Assembly: GCA_021773275.1 (NCBI GenBank)
Contig: JAJFKJ010000063.1
Span: 50,604-114,603 of the forward strand
Length of the DNA: 64,000 nt
DNA from: Gammaproteobacteria bacterium
GTDB taxonomy: Bacteria; Pseudomonadota; Gammaproteobacteria; JABCZS01
Reading direction: 5' to 3'
Program-made: the position numbers and the translations under genes
In this document: positions 8,086 to 17,069 of the stretch, piece after piece
Layout of the letters: each line of letters starts with the position of its first letter
Numbering within the stretch: the stretch's first letter is position 1
Notes under the pieces: generated by a model
What the model was told of the DNA's origin: nothing
What the model saw: the letters and a program-made list of their open reading frames with translations, nothing else
The model's database searches: none

Positions 8086-8138
8086 GACTTTCTCCTCAAT
8101 GATTGATAAGCCTATTTTTTAACATTTTCTTGCATGAG

Positions 8139-9461
8139 TCAATGATTTTTTATTGACTGCTCAGAAAGAATGCGCAAACCTTTTAGCAGGTTAAGTGCCT
8201 CTATCAGTGCGTAGTCCAAAGGTTGTTCGATATCGATATCAACTGCTTCCTCACCTTTTGTTCCATTGCCGATGTGGTTGCTTAAGTCACTTTCACGCAC
8301 GGTCATTGAATTAAAGCGGGCATCACCTTTTGTGAGCACGTAATTATTCAGAGTAATATCTGGCTCAATGCCTTCTGCCTGAATAGATCGGCCTGCTGGC
8401 GTGTAGTAAAGCGCGGTTGTTAATTTTAAGCCGTTATCGTCTTGTAGCGGAATGACAGTCTGTACAGAGCCTTTACCAAAAGTTCTGCTGCCCATGATGA
8501 TTGCGCGGCCATGGTCTTGTAATGCGCCCGCTACAATTTCTGATGCAGAAGCAGAACCTGCGTTGACCAACACAACCATCGGCGCACCTTCAAGTATATC
8601 GCCAGTGCGTGCATGTTCACGTAACTTGGAAGATGACATGCGGCCTTCGGTATATACGACTAGGCGGTCATAACCTATTTTTTTGCTGTCTAAAAATATA
8701 TCTGAAACATCAACAGCGGCCTCTAACACACCACCTGGGTTATTGCGTAAATCAAGCACCAAGCCATTTATACCATCGTTTTGTTCCATTTTTTTCAATG
8801 CTTTTTTAACATCCTTGCCTGTGCTGGCTTGGAAGTGTGAAATGCGTAAGTAGCCATAACCTGGCTCAAGCATTTCAGTACGTACGCTGTCGACTTTGAT
8901 AGTATCGCGAGCTAACTCGACCACGATTGGCGCATCAGCACCTTCGCGAAGCACAGTCAGTTTTATTTTTTCGCCTTTAGGGCCGCGCATTAAATTTACA
9001 GCATCGGTTAATGACATACCTTTGACAGGTGCATCGTCGATACGAATAATGAGGTCGCCGGGTTGCATACCTGCACGACTTGCTGGGCTGTCATCGATAG
9101 GAGAAACAACTTTTACAAAACCATCTTCCATGGTTACTTCAATGCCTAAGCCGCCAAATTTTCCTGAAGTGCTAACTTGTAGGTCGCTCATCATTTCTTT
9201 ATCAAGGTAGGCTGAGTGTGGATCCAGGCCTGCTAGCATGCCGCGCACGGCTTCTTCAAACAAGACTTCGTCTTCCACGTCTTCGACATAGTATTTTTTG
9301 ATTTGATCGACGACATGGGTAAATTGTTTGAGCTCAACAACAGGGAGGTCTTTTTGTTTGGTATCAGCATAAACCTGTGTAGTGAGGCCTAGTAATCCGG
9401 CAAAAAATAAGCTGCAGGCTCCGATCGTTGCAAATTTTCTTAGTGAACTTTTTTGTTTCAT
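8139..9461 (-). CDS. ctpA: S41 carboxyl-terminal processing protease (CtpA-like)
   Basis: A 440-residue exported serine protease. An N-terminal signal or anchor segment (about residues 8-32, ending near YAD) is followed by a PDZ domain (FGGLGIEVT to GDLIIRIDD, about 95-160) and the S41 catalytic core, with the nucleophile in NAGSASASEI and the general-base lysine in TFGKGSVQ. Such proteases trim periplasmic or envelope proteins from the C-terminus. The stop of envC lies 8 bp upstream; gpmI-envC-ctpA is a common gammaproteobacterial order, and cell-wall remodelling is a plausible joint role. Confidence 0.94.
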   Translation of the reverse strand: MKQKSSLRKFATIGACSLFFAGLLGLTTQVYADTKQKDLPVVELKQFTHVVDQIKKYYVEDVEDEVLFEEAVRGMLAGLDPHSAYLDKEMMSDLQVSTSGKFGGLGIEVTMEDGFVKVVSPIDDSPASRAGMQPGDLIIRIDDAPVKGMSLTDAVNLMRGPKGEKIKLTVLREGADAPIVVELARDTIKVDSVRTEMLEPGYGYLRISHFQASTGKDVKKALKKMEQNDGINGLVLDLRNNPGGVLEAAVDVSDIFLDSKKIGYDRLVVYTEGRMSSSKLREHARTGDILEGAPMVVLVNAGSASASEIVAGALQDHGRAIIMGSRTFGKGSVQTVIPLQDDNGLKLTTALYYTPAGRSIQAEGIEPDITLNNYVLTKGDARFNSMTVRESDLSNHIGNGTKGEEAVDIDIEQPLDYALIEALNLLKGLRILSEQSIKNH

Positions 9462-9468
9462 AATGTCC

Positions 9469-10596
9469 TCAGCTTTGTTGTTGAATCCAGACCATTGGAT
9501 CGATAGGGCTTCCTGCTTGTCTTATTTCAAAGTATAAACCAGGTGCGGGCAATCCGCCGCTTTTTCCAATCGTAGCGATAGTTTCATTTGCAGAAACCCA
9601 GTCGTCTACTTGTTTATTTATACTTTGATTATAGCCATATAGGCTCATGATGTCATCGCCATGGTCAACGATCAGCAATAAACCATAACCTCGCAGCCAA
9701 TCGGCGTAAACAACACGGCCAGCGTGTACAGCTTTTACCGGGTCGCCTTCTGTGCTACCAATAAAAATGCCTGTCCAACGTACACGATCATCGTGCCTTT
9801 GTGCACCATAGGAGTAAACGAGCTCACCTTCTGCTGGCCACAATAAACCACCTTTTGACGCTGTGATTTGGTGTGATGTGGCTTGGTCTCTTTGCTTTTC
9901 TAAACGAGCGATAATTTTGTTGAGGCCAGAAGCATCTGTTTTTAATTGCGTAATCTGGTCACCTTTTTGAGTAACTTCGTGGTTCAACCCTATTAGCAAT
10001 GCTTCGCGTCGTTTTTGTTTTTCTTGCAAATCTTGAAATTGTTGCAGTTGTTCTTGCTGCAGGGTTTTTATTGTGCTAAGCGTTTGCGCAATAAGTATTT
10101 CTCGTTTCAAAATACCATTTAGCTCTTCTTGTACCTGCGCAATTTCTGCTTGGCGCGCAAGATTGAAATAACGATAGTAGTGTAGTAGGCGGTTGAAGTC
10201 ATTTGGGTTCGATTGGCTTAGCAGTAATTTCAGCAGTGAGCTTTGTTGCACTAAATAAGCGCTGCGCATCTGCTCACTTAAGTGTTCTTGCTGTTGCTCT
10301 AAATCTAGTTTTGCTTGCAGTTGGTCTTGTTTGAGTGTGTGTATCGCGGCTTGGCTTTGCAGAATTTGCCTGTTGCTTTCTTGCAGCATCGGTGCGAGTT
10401 CACCAATTTTCAGATCAAGCTCACGCAACATGGATTGAAATTTCTCTTGTCGTGAAGCATCATATTCAAGAGATTTGCTTAAATCTGCAATTTCTTTTTC
10501 AATGGTTTTAAGCTTTTCTTGTTCAGACGCAAGTTCGTTGGCAGCAGCAGTTGAGGCCAAGAAAACAAGTATAAGATATGAGATTATTTTTCGCAT
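9469..10596 (-). CDS. envC: Murein hydrolase activator EnvC
   Basis: A 375-residue periplasmic protein: signal peptide at residues 1-18, a long coiled coil (about 20-240, rich in Gln, Glu, Leu and Lys) and a C-terminal LytM/M23 fold (about 255-372). The zinc-binding histidines expected in an active LytM enzyme are missing: IFIGSTEGDP and LYFEIRQ replace the HxG-D and HxH motifs. EnvC proteins are known to be such degenerate activators of N-acetylmuramoyl-L-alanine amidases at the division septum. The gene starts 13 bp inside the end of gpmI, indicating coupling. Confidence 0.94.
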   Translation of the reverse strand: MRKIISYLILVFLASTAAANELASEQEKLKTIEKEIADLSKSLEYDASRQEKFQSMLRELDLKIGELAPMLQESNRQILQSQAAIHTLKQDQLQAKLDLEQQQEHLSEQMRSAYLVQQSSLLKLLLSQSNPNDFNRLLHYYRYFNLARQAEIAQVQEELNGILKREILIAQTLSTIKTLQQEQLQQFQDLQEKQKRREALLIGLNHEVTQKGDQITQLKTDASGLNKIIARLEKQRDQATSHQITASKGGLLWPAEGELVYSYGAQRHDDRVRWTGIFIGSTEGDPVKAVHAGRVVYADWLRGYGLLLIVDHGDDIMSLYGYNQSINKQVDDWVSANETIATIGKSGGLPAPGLYFEIRQAGSPIDPMVWIQQQS

Positions 10597-12110
10597 TTGA
10601 GCAGTATTTTTCCAGTCATCTCTTTAGGTGCAGTTAAGCCTAATAGGTATAGCATAGTTGGAGCGATGTCTGCTAGCACGCCATTTTTCTGGGTGAATTC
10701 TGCATTGCGCCCAAAGTAAATGAGAGGTACAAGCTCGCTGGTGTGGGCTGTATGTGCTTGCTGCGTATCAGGGTTAAACATTTGCTCTGCATTGCCATGA
10801 TCAGCTGTAATCAAACATTCGCCCTGTACCTTATCTAAGGCTTGCGTGATACGGCCAATACATTTATCAATGGCTTCAATAGCTTTGACAGTAGCCTGGA
10901 AATTACCCGTGTGACCAACCATATCTGGGTTGGCAAAGTTGCAAATAATGACATCGTGCTTCTTGTTTTCTATCGCTGCAACTAATTTATCAGTCACTTC
11001 AAAAGCACTCATTTCCGGCTTTTGATCATAGGTTCTGACATCGGGTGAAGGAATAAGTTCACGAGTTTCGCCTGGTACCATTTCCTCAACACCACAGCTG
11101 AAAAAGAAAGTAACATGCGCATATTTTTCAGTTTCAGCAATGCGCAGCTGTTTCAAATTTTTCTTTGAAATGATTTCTGAGAAAGTATTTTCAATTTTTA
11201 TGGGTTTAAATGCAACCTCTGATTTTATATCATCGGCGTAATGAGTCAAGCTTACAAAGCCAGATAGTTTTGGCAGCGGTGATTTTTTAAACTCGGTAAA
11301 ATCAGGCTCTAAAAAGGCACGGCTTAATTCTCTTGCGCGGTCTGACCGGAAGTTCATAAAGATCATTCCGTCGCCATCAGTAAGCTTTATGGGCGCTGCA
11401 TCTGTCGCATGGATAACAGTAGGTTCAACAAACTCATCAGTTTCGCCGCGACTGTAGGCAGCTTCTAATGCGCTGATCGCATCAGGGGCATCAAAATCAG
11501 CATGGCCGTGCGCAATCATATTATAAGCAGCTGCTACGCGGCCCCAATTATTGTCACGGTCCATAGCGAAAAAGCGGCCAGTAATCGATGCAATCGTACC
11601 GTTCTTGATGCTTTGCAAATAAGGCTTGGCGCTTTGTGGCGGCGTATCGCGGCCATCTAAAAAAGCATGTAGGTATACATTACGAATATTCGTATCACTT
11701 GCAGCATCAATAATCGCTTGAATATGCCGGATATGGCTATGCACGCCACCATCAGAAAGCAGACCCATGATATGCAAATTGCCATCATTTTTTTCGATAT
11801 CAGAAAAAAGTTTTTTAATCGTTTTATTGCTGGCCAATTTGTTTTCAGCAATGGCTTTATCAATACGGGTGAGGTCTTGGTAGATAACGCGACCTGCGCC
11901 CAGGTTCATGTGTCCCACTTCAGAGTTGCCCATTTGTGTACCGGGTAGACCCACATCAATACCGGAACATGAAATAAACGTACTGGGGTAATTGGCCATG
12001 AGGTCATCAAGGTTTGGGGTATTGGCGTGGCTAATAGCATTATGCGCAGTTTCTTCGCGGTAGCCGAAGCCGTCAAGAATGATAAGCGCCAAAGGTTTTG
12101 AGTGTTTCAT
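10584..12110 (-). CDS. gpmI: 2,3-bisphosphoglycerate-independent phosphoglycerate mutase
   Basis: This enzyme interconverts 3- and 2-phosphoglycerate in glycolysis using two Mn2+ ions. The 508-residue protein has the alkaline-phosphatase-superfamily metal motifs: LIILDGFGYR at the start, the phosphoserine site in MGNSEVGHMNLGAGR near residue 62, DGRDTPP near 152, RSDRARE, FANPDMVGHTG near 400 and TADHGNAEQM near 440. It is divergent from the rhodanese gene across a 41-bp gap. It supplies the mutase step missing from the tkt-gap-pgk-pyk-fba cluster further along. Confidence 0.98.
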   Translation of the reverse strand: MKHSKPLALIILDGFGYREETAHNAISHANTPNLDDLMANYPSTFISCSGIDVGLPGTQMGNSEVGHMNLGAGRVIYQDLTRIDKAIAENKLASNKTIKKLFSDIEKNDGNLHIMGLLSDGGVHSHIRHIQAIIDAASDTNIRNVYLHAFLDGRDTPPQSAKPYLQSIKNGTIASITGRFFAMDRDNNWGRVAAAYNMIAHGHADFDAPDAISALEAAYSRGETDEFVEPTVIHATDAAPIKLTDGDGMIFMNFRSDRARELSRAFLEPDFTEFKKSPLPKLSGFVSLTHYADDIKSEVAFKPIKIENTFSEIISKKNLKQLRIAETEKYAHVTFFFSCGVEEMVPGETRELIPSPDVRTYDQKPEMSAFEVTDKLVAAIENKKHDVIICNFANPDMVGHTGNFQATVKAIEAIDKCIGRITQALDKVQGECLITADHGNAEQMFNPDTQQAHTAHTSELVPLIYFGRNAEFTQKNGVLADIAPTMLYLLGLTAPKEMTGKILLKCEK

Positions 12111-12118
12111 GATATAAT
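12110..12118 (+). promoter_or_regulatory. Extended -10 promoter for the rhodanese-grxC-secB run
   Basis: TG-A-TATAAT at 12110-12118 is a perfect extended -10 element facing the rhodanese gene, whose ATG lies at 12152. It begins at the start codon of the divergent gpmI gene, so the two promoters share this short gap. No convincing -35 box is visible. Confidence 0.5.
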
Positions 12119-12151
12119 CTGTAAAATTTCAAAGCTGAGTTAGGTAATATT

Positions 12152-12580
12152 ATGGCACAACTACTAGAGTTTCTACAAAACCATTGGGTATTAACGGCAC
12201 TTTTTATCGCATTTTTAGTAAGCTACATTGTTTATGAGCTTTTGATGCGTCGTGGTGGCGCTAACGGTGTGACACCGCAGAAAGCTGTACGGCTAATCAA
12301 CCAGAAGAAGTCAACCTTGTTTGATGTGCGCAGTGAAGAAAAATACAAACAAGGGCATATTATTGATGCCCAGCGGGCGGACCCTGACACCATAGAGGCT
12401 GCTTGTAAAAAGTTGAAGCTTAAGCCTGATGACACGATCATATTGGTTTGTCAGGCAGGGATTAGCGCAGGTAAAGCTGGCGCTAAATTAAAGAAGGCCG
12501 GCTACAAGAACATCTATAATATTACTGGCGGAATGAATGCTTGGAAGCAAGCTGATCTGCCTGTTGTGGCAAGCAAATAG
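12152..12580 (+). CDS. Membrane-anchored rhodanese-domain protein (YibN-like)
   Basis: A 142-residue protein with an N-terminal membrane helix (about residues 11-32) and one rhodanese domain (45-138). The active-site cysteine lies in LVCQAGISAG near residue 97, and LFDVRSEEKYKQGHI is the conserved entry motif. It resembles E. coli YibN, found in the same yibN-grxC-secB-gpsA order seen here. It may carry sulfur or act in envelope redox or secretion; the function is not settled. It heads a tightly spaced plus-strand run (8-bp gap to grxC). Confidence 0.92.
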   Translation: MAQLLEFLQNHWVLTALFIAFLVSYIVYELLMRRGGANGVTPQKAVRLINQKKSTLFDVRSEEKYKQGHIIDAQRADPDTIEAACKKLKLKPDDTIILVCQAGISAGKAGAKLKKAGYKNIYNITGGMNAWKQADLPVVASK

Positions 12581-12588
12581 GAGCGATA

Positions 12589-12843
12589 ATGCCTAAAGTT
12601 ATCATTTACACCAAAGATTATTGCGGTTATTGCTTCCGTGCAAAAGATTTGCTGGATAATAAGCAAGTTAACTATACCGAACTTGATGTCACCAACGACC
12701 CCGAAAAAGAGCAAGAAATGCGAGAACGCAGTGGCCGTACTACCGTGCCGCAGATATTTATCGATGCGCAGCACATAGGTGGCTGCGATGACCTATTTAC
12801 TTTGGACAAAAGCGGAGAACTTGATAAACTACTAGTAAGTTAA
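12589..12843 (+). CDS. grxC: Glutaredoxin 3
   Basis: An 84-residue glutathione-dependent disulfide reductase. The redox motif is CGYC in YTKDYCGYCFRAK near residue 13; the TVPQIFI cis-proline loop and the GGCDDL glutathione-binding segment follow. Length equals that of E. coli GrxC. It lies between yibN and secB, in a conserved gene order. Confidence 0.96.
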   Translation: MPKVIIYTKDYCGYCFRAKDLLDNKQVNYTELDVTNDPEKEQEMRERSGRTTVPQIFIDAQHIGGCDDLFTLDKSGELDKLLVS

Positions 12844-12866
12844 ATTTTTTTGGATAAGGGTGCAGC

Positions 12867-13418
12867 ATGATTTTTGATAAAGACAAAGATAAAGACGAAG
12901 AACTTAAAGATAACAAAGACGCAGCTAAAAACGGCGGTGATAAAGGCGCTGCTGGCCCTGAGTTTGGCATCAAGGGTATTTACATTCGTGACTTATCTTT
13001 TGAAGCGCCTCATCCGCCAGAACCAGCTGCCGCTGATTGGCAGCCAGAGGTAAAATTCGAGTTAAATACACAAGCCCGGAAAATCGATGGTGATGATTTT
13101 GAGGTTATCTTGAAATTAACTGTTACGGTTAAACAAGAGAAAAAAGTTGCCTTTATTGCCGAAGCACAACAAGGCGGTATGTTTACGCTACGTGGCTTTA
13201 GTGATGAGCAACGTGGCCAGATGCTCGGTAGTTTTTGCCCGAACACCTTATACCCTTATGCGCGTGAGTTAGTTTCTAATTTAGCAACGCGTGGCGGCTA
13301 CCCACCGTTATACTTGGCACCGGTCAACTTTGATGCCTTATATCAAGACCACTTAAATCGTGTTAAGCAAGCGGGTGGCGGTCAAGCAAGCGAAGCGAGC
13401 GAAGCGGGTAACGCTTAA
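12867..13418 (+). CDS. secB: Protein-export chaperone SecB
   Basis: SecB is a tetrameric cytosolic chaperone that keeps preproteins unfolded and delivers them to SecA. The 183-residue protein contains the SecB core from about residue 33 (FGIKGIYIRDLSFEAP) through the LYPYARE-VSN segment and the PPLYLAPVNFDALY block. Ahead of the core is an unusual stretch of about 30 residues made largely of Asp, Lys and Glu (FDKDKDKDEELKDNKD), so the protein is longer than the roughly 155 residues of E. coli. The Ser/Glu/Ala-rich tail is also low complexity. The start has a modest purine-rich ribosome site. Confidence 0.96.
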   Translation: MIFDKDKDKDEELKDNKDAAKNGGDKGAAGPEFGIKGIYIRDLSFEAPHPPEPAAADWQPEVKFELNTQARKIDGDDFEVILKLTVTVKQEKKVAFIAEAQQGGMFTLRGFSDEQRGQMLGSFCPNTLYPYARELVSNLATRGGYPPLYLAPVNFDALYQDHLNRVKQAGGGQASEASEAGNA

Positions 13419-13434
13419 GCTTTTGGAGTACGCT

Positions 13435-14433
13435 GTGACGGAAATTGCTGTTTTAGGTGCAGGAGCTTGGGGCACAGCCCTGGCCCTGCATCTTGCTAGA
13501 ACACATGCTAATGTGCGCATCTGGGGCCATGATAATGCTGAAATTCAAGCATTAAACAATGATCGTGAAAACAAGCAATACCTGCCTGGTACACTCTTTC
13601 CAGATAATCTGATGTGCACCACCGATTTAGCAGAAGCCTTGCAAGGCGCGGCCGGTGTGTTGATCGTTGTGCCTAGTCATGCTTTTCGTAAAGTACTCAG
13701 TGATAGCTTGCCGCACATGTCTGAAGACACGCATCTTGCCTGGGCAACCAAAGGTTTAGACCCGGAGCAGCATTGTTTGCTTTCGGAAGTGGCACAAGAG
13801 TTGATGCCAGGGCATGCACATTTTGCAATTATTTCAGGCCCAAGTTTTGCGAAAGAGGTTGCTGATGCAAAACCTACCGCTGTGGCTTTGGCAACAGAGC
13901 ATCAAGCAGAAGCCGAGTTCTGGCAAAAACAAATGCATAATGATTATTTTCGTGTTTATACCACTACTGATATTGTGGGGGTGCAATTAGGTGGTTCGGT
14001 GAAGAATGTATTAGCAATAGCTACAGGTGTTGCTGAAGGTTTAGGTTTTGGCGCCAACACACAGGCAGCACTGATTACGCGTGGTTTATCTGAAATGATG
14101 CGTTTAGGTTTGGCATCGGGCGCGGAACAAGAAACGTTTATGGGCCTTGCAGGGATGGGTGATTTAATTTTAACTTGCACAGGTAATCAATCTCGCAACC
14201 GCCGCTTCGGCAAATTATTAGGTGAAGGTAAAAGCATAACTGATGCAATGGAAGAAGTTAAGCAAGTTGTCGAGGGTGTGCAGACTACCAAGTTAATGTA
14301 TGCTTTTGCGCAAGACAATAACGTTGATATGCCAATCACCGAAGAGATGTACCAAATTTTATATCAAAACAAATCTGCAAAAGATGCTGTTAAAAGTTTG
14401 CTTGAACGTAAACCACGGACAGAATCTGAGTAG
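13435..14433 (+). CDS. gpsA: Glycerol-3-phosphate dehydrogenase [NAD(P)+]
   Basis: GpsA reduces dihydroxyacetone phosphate to sn-glycerol 3-phosphate, the backbone for phospholipids. The start is GTG at 13435, with GGAG seven bases upstream; the same frame is open further upstream, but there it runs over the end of secB and lacks similarity. The 332-residue product begins with the Rossmann motif VLGAGAWGTALA and has the KNVLAIATGVAEGLGFG motif with the catalytic lysine near residue 185, GLAGMGDLILTC near 240, and SRNRRFG. Its stop abuts the stop of the convergent gene at 14434 with no gap. Confidence 0.97.
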   Translation: MTEIAVLGAGAWGTALALHLARTHANVRIWGHDNAEIQALNNDRENKQYLPGTLFPDNLMCTTDLAEALQGAAGVLIVVPSHAFRKVLSDSLPHMSEDTHLAWATKGLDPEQHCLLSEVAQELMPGHAHFAIISGPSFAKEVADAKPTAVALATEHQAEAEFWQKQMHNDYFRVYTTTDIVGVQLGGSVKNVLAIATGVAEGLGFGANTQAALITRGLSEMMRLGLASGAEQETFMGLAGMGDLILTCTGNQSRNRRFGKLLGEGKSITDAMEEVKQVVEGVQTTKLMYAFAQDNNVDMPITEEMYQILYQNKSAKDAVKSLLERKPRTESE

Positions 14434-15447
14434 TTAATCAAGGCTACGCGTTATCATAAACTTTACTTCGTCATTAGCATTGCAATAAGTAATAGTCGTG
14501 CCAGGATGTTGGCTTTGGTATACTCGAAAAACCTGGTCAACAAAACCCTGACCAACAATGTTGACTTTTTTAAAGTCTAGAGTAATATGCGTAAAATTTT
14601 CTAAATTTCTTGTAATTCTCTTTGCCTGTGAGCGAGAAATTAAGCGATCTCCAGCAAGTAATGCAAGATCTACATATATCTCAGTTTTATCGAACTCCAG
14701 ATTATCATCGCTTTGAAATTTAAGAAAGATGTCTGATAATTCTTGGGGTGCGTCTCTGGCAATTTGTAGTGATATCTTGCTTCCGATTTTTGTGTCGCTG
14801 CTTGCTATATACCAATCCTTAATCAAGTTGTCGATGCAGAACAGTAGGCCGTTTGCTTCAATGGTAAAAACATCAGCAGCTTTGCTTGAAAAAAATAAGC
14901 CCTCACCCGTATGATTTTCAGGGTCAGTAGTGATTTTTCCTTTGGAAAGTTCTAATAATGATTCGTTTATATTATCTAAATGAAAGCCCTGCCTAATTTT
15001 GTCAAAAACACCGATCCCATCATCAATAATAGTGATGGTAATATTTTTAGCGTCCCAGAATGTTTTGACTGTTAATTGTTTCCCTTGTGAGTGATCAATA
15101 GCATTGTTAATTACTTCGGTTGTATAATACTCAATAATGCTATAGACATGCTTATCTAAAGAGGTGAAGTCTTGTTCTAGGTGTTTTTCCCAGGTAAAAA
15201 ACTCATCCAGATCTTTAGATAGCTTGAAAAAAAGAGACTTGTTTTTTTCGTCAGCTAGGTAGTATAAGGTTTGCTTGGTATTTCCTGTCTTGATGATTTC
15301 GCCACCTTTAATAAGCCGATTTAAGTGGCGATGTACTGTGGTGGGTGTCACAGAAAAGGCATTTGCGGAGAATGTAACAATATCCTTGGGGTGTTTTGCT
15401 ACGTGCTGCAGCAAGTAGCTACTGATGTTATTAATCTGTTTTTTCAT
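14434..15447 (-). CDS. Winged-helix / GHKL ATPase / STAS-like (DUF4325) regulator
   Basis: A 337-residue fusion of three parts. Residues 1-65 form a winged helix (FSANAFSVTPTTVHRHLNRLIKGG-type recognition helix). Residues 95-240 form a histidine-kinase-type ATPase: N-box EVINNAIDHS, G1 box IDDGIGV and GTGEGL G2 box. Residues 255-335 form a STAS-like DUF4325 domain (ITLDFKKVNIVGQGFVDQVF). No phosphoacceptor histidine (DHp) domain or sensor is present. The layout combines anti-sigma-like ATPase and STAS modules with DNA binding in one chain, so it could be a self-contained switch. The perfect palindrome upstream suggests autoregulation. It is monocistronic, and its target is unknown. Confidence 0.85.
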   Translation of the reverse strand: MKKQINNISSYLLQHVAKHPKDIVTFSANAFSVTPTTVHRHLNRLIKGGEIIKTGNTKQTLYYLADEKNKSLFFKLSKDLDEFFTWEKHLEQDFTSLDKHVYSIIEYYTTEVINNAIDHSQGKQLTVKTFWDAKNITITIIDDGIGVFDKIRQGFHLDNINESLLELSKGKITTDPENHTGEGLFFSSKAADVFTIEANGLLFCIDNLIKDWYIASSDTKIGSKISLQIARDAPQELSDIFLKFQSDDNLEFDKTEIYVDLALLAGDRLISRSQAKRITRNLENFTHITLDFKKVNIVGQGFVDQVFRVYQSQHPGTTITYCNANDEVKFMITRSLD

Positions 15448-15466
15448 CTTCCTGATACCTCTATCT

Positions 15467-15511
15467 ATTATTATAACTAGTTATAATAATTATTTCCACT
15501 AGTTATAATAA
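15467..15511 (-). promoter_or_regulatory. Perfect 24-bp palindrome plus repeated half-site
   Basis: Bases 15467-15490 are a perfect palindrome centred on CTAG (arms ATTATTATAA / TTATAATAAT). The half CTAGTTATAATAA recurs 22 bp further on, at 15499-15511. The array sits 20 bp upstream of the ATG of the winged-helix/ATPase/STAS gene and within AT-rich promoter-like DNA. It is a strong candidate for the binding site of that winged helix; the binder is inferred. Confidence 0.65.
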
Positions 15512-15543
15512 AAATACTTAACATCATGATATCTAATGGGTTT

Positions 15544-16001
15544 TTAGTTTGCTTTAAACCCGTTTTGTCGCCAGGCCTCATAAACGGCTATAGCTGCGGA
15601 GTTGGAGAGGTTCAGGCTACGGGAGTTCTCCAGCATCGGTAGGCGCAGGCAGTGGTCGATGCCGATATCTTTACGTACCTGCTCAGGTAAGCCGCGTGTT
15701 TCAGGGCCGAATAATAAAGCGTCATCAGGTTTAAAGTTGACCTCACTGTGCAACTGTTTAGCTTTGGTTGTGAACGCCCAAATGGTTCCCGAAATTTGCG
15801 CCAAACAATCAGATAAATTTTCGTAAATTTTTACTTCAGCAAATTCAGCGTAATCCAAGCCAGCGCGGCGCATGCGTTTGTCATCTAGTTCAAAACTCAT
15901 CGGTTCAATTAAATGTAATTTGCAACCTGTGTTAGCGCATAAGCGAATGATGTTGCCGGTGTTAGGTGGGATTTCAGGTTCATAAAGAATAACGTGGAAC
16001 A

Positions 16002-16002
<1 letters not shown>
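15544..16002 (-). CDS. trmL: tRNA (cytidine/uridine-2'-O-)-methyltransferase TrmL
   Basis: TrmL methylates the ribose of the wobble base 34 in tRNA-Leu isoacceptors. The 152-residue SPOUT protein shows [15 protein letters not shown] at the start, the [10 protein letters not shown] loop near residue 100, and the C-terminal knot motif [17 protein letters not shown]. The start is the ATG at 16002, which overlaps the hemB stop as TAATG; a GTG five codons upstream lies within hemB. The overlap implies coupled translation with hemB. Confidence 0.95.
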
Positions 16003-17021
<1,019 letters not shown>

Positions 17022-17069
17022 TTACCGCAATTCTTGCTCAAAACATAATTAAGTTCTAAGCTATTGAGC

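Noticed and set aside
13360..13434. Upstream extension of gpsA into secB
   Set aside because: The GTG at 13435 has a proper ribosome site and begins directly before the conserved Rossmann motif; the extra residues are out-of-frame secB sequence.
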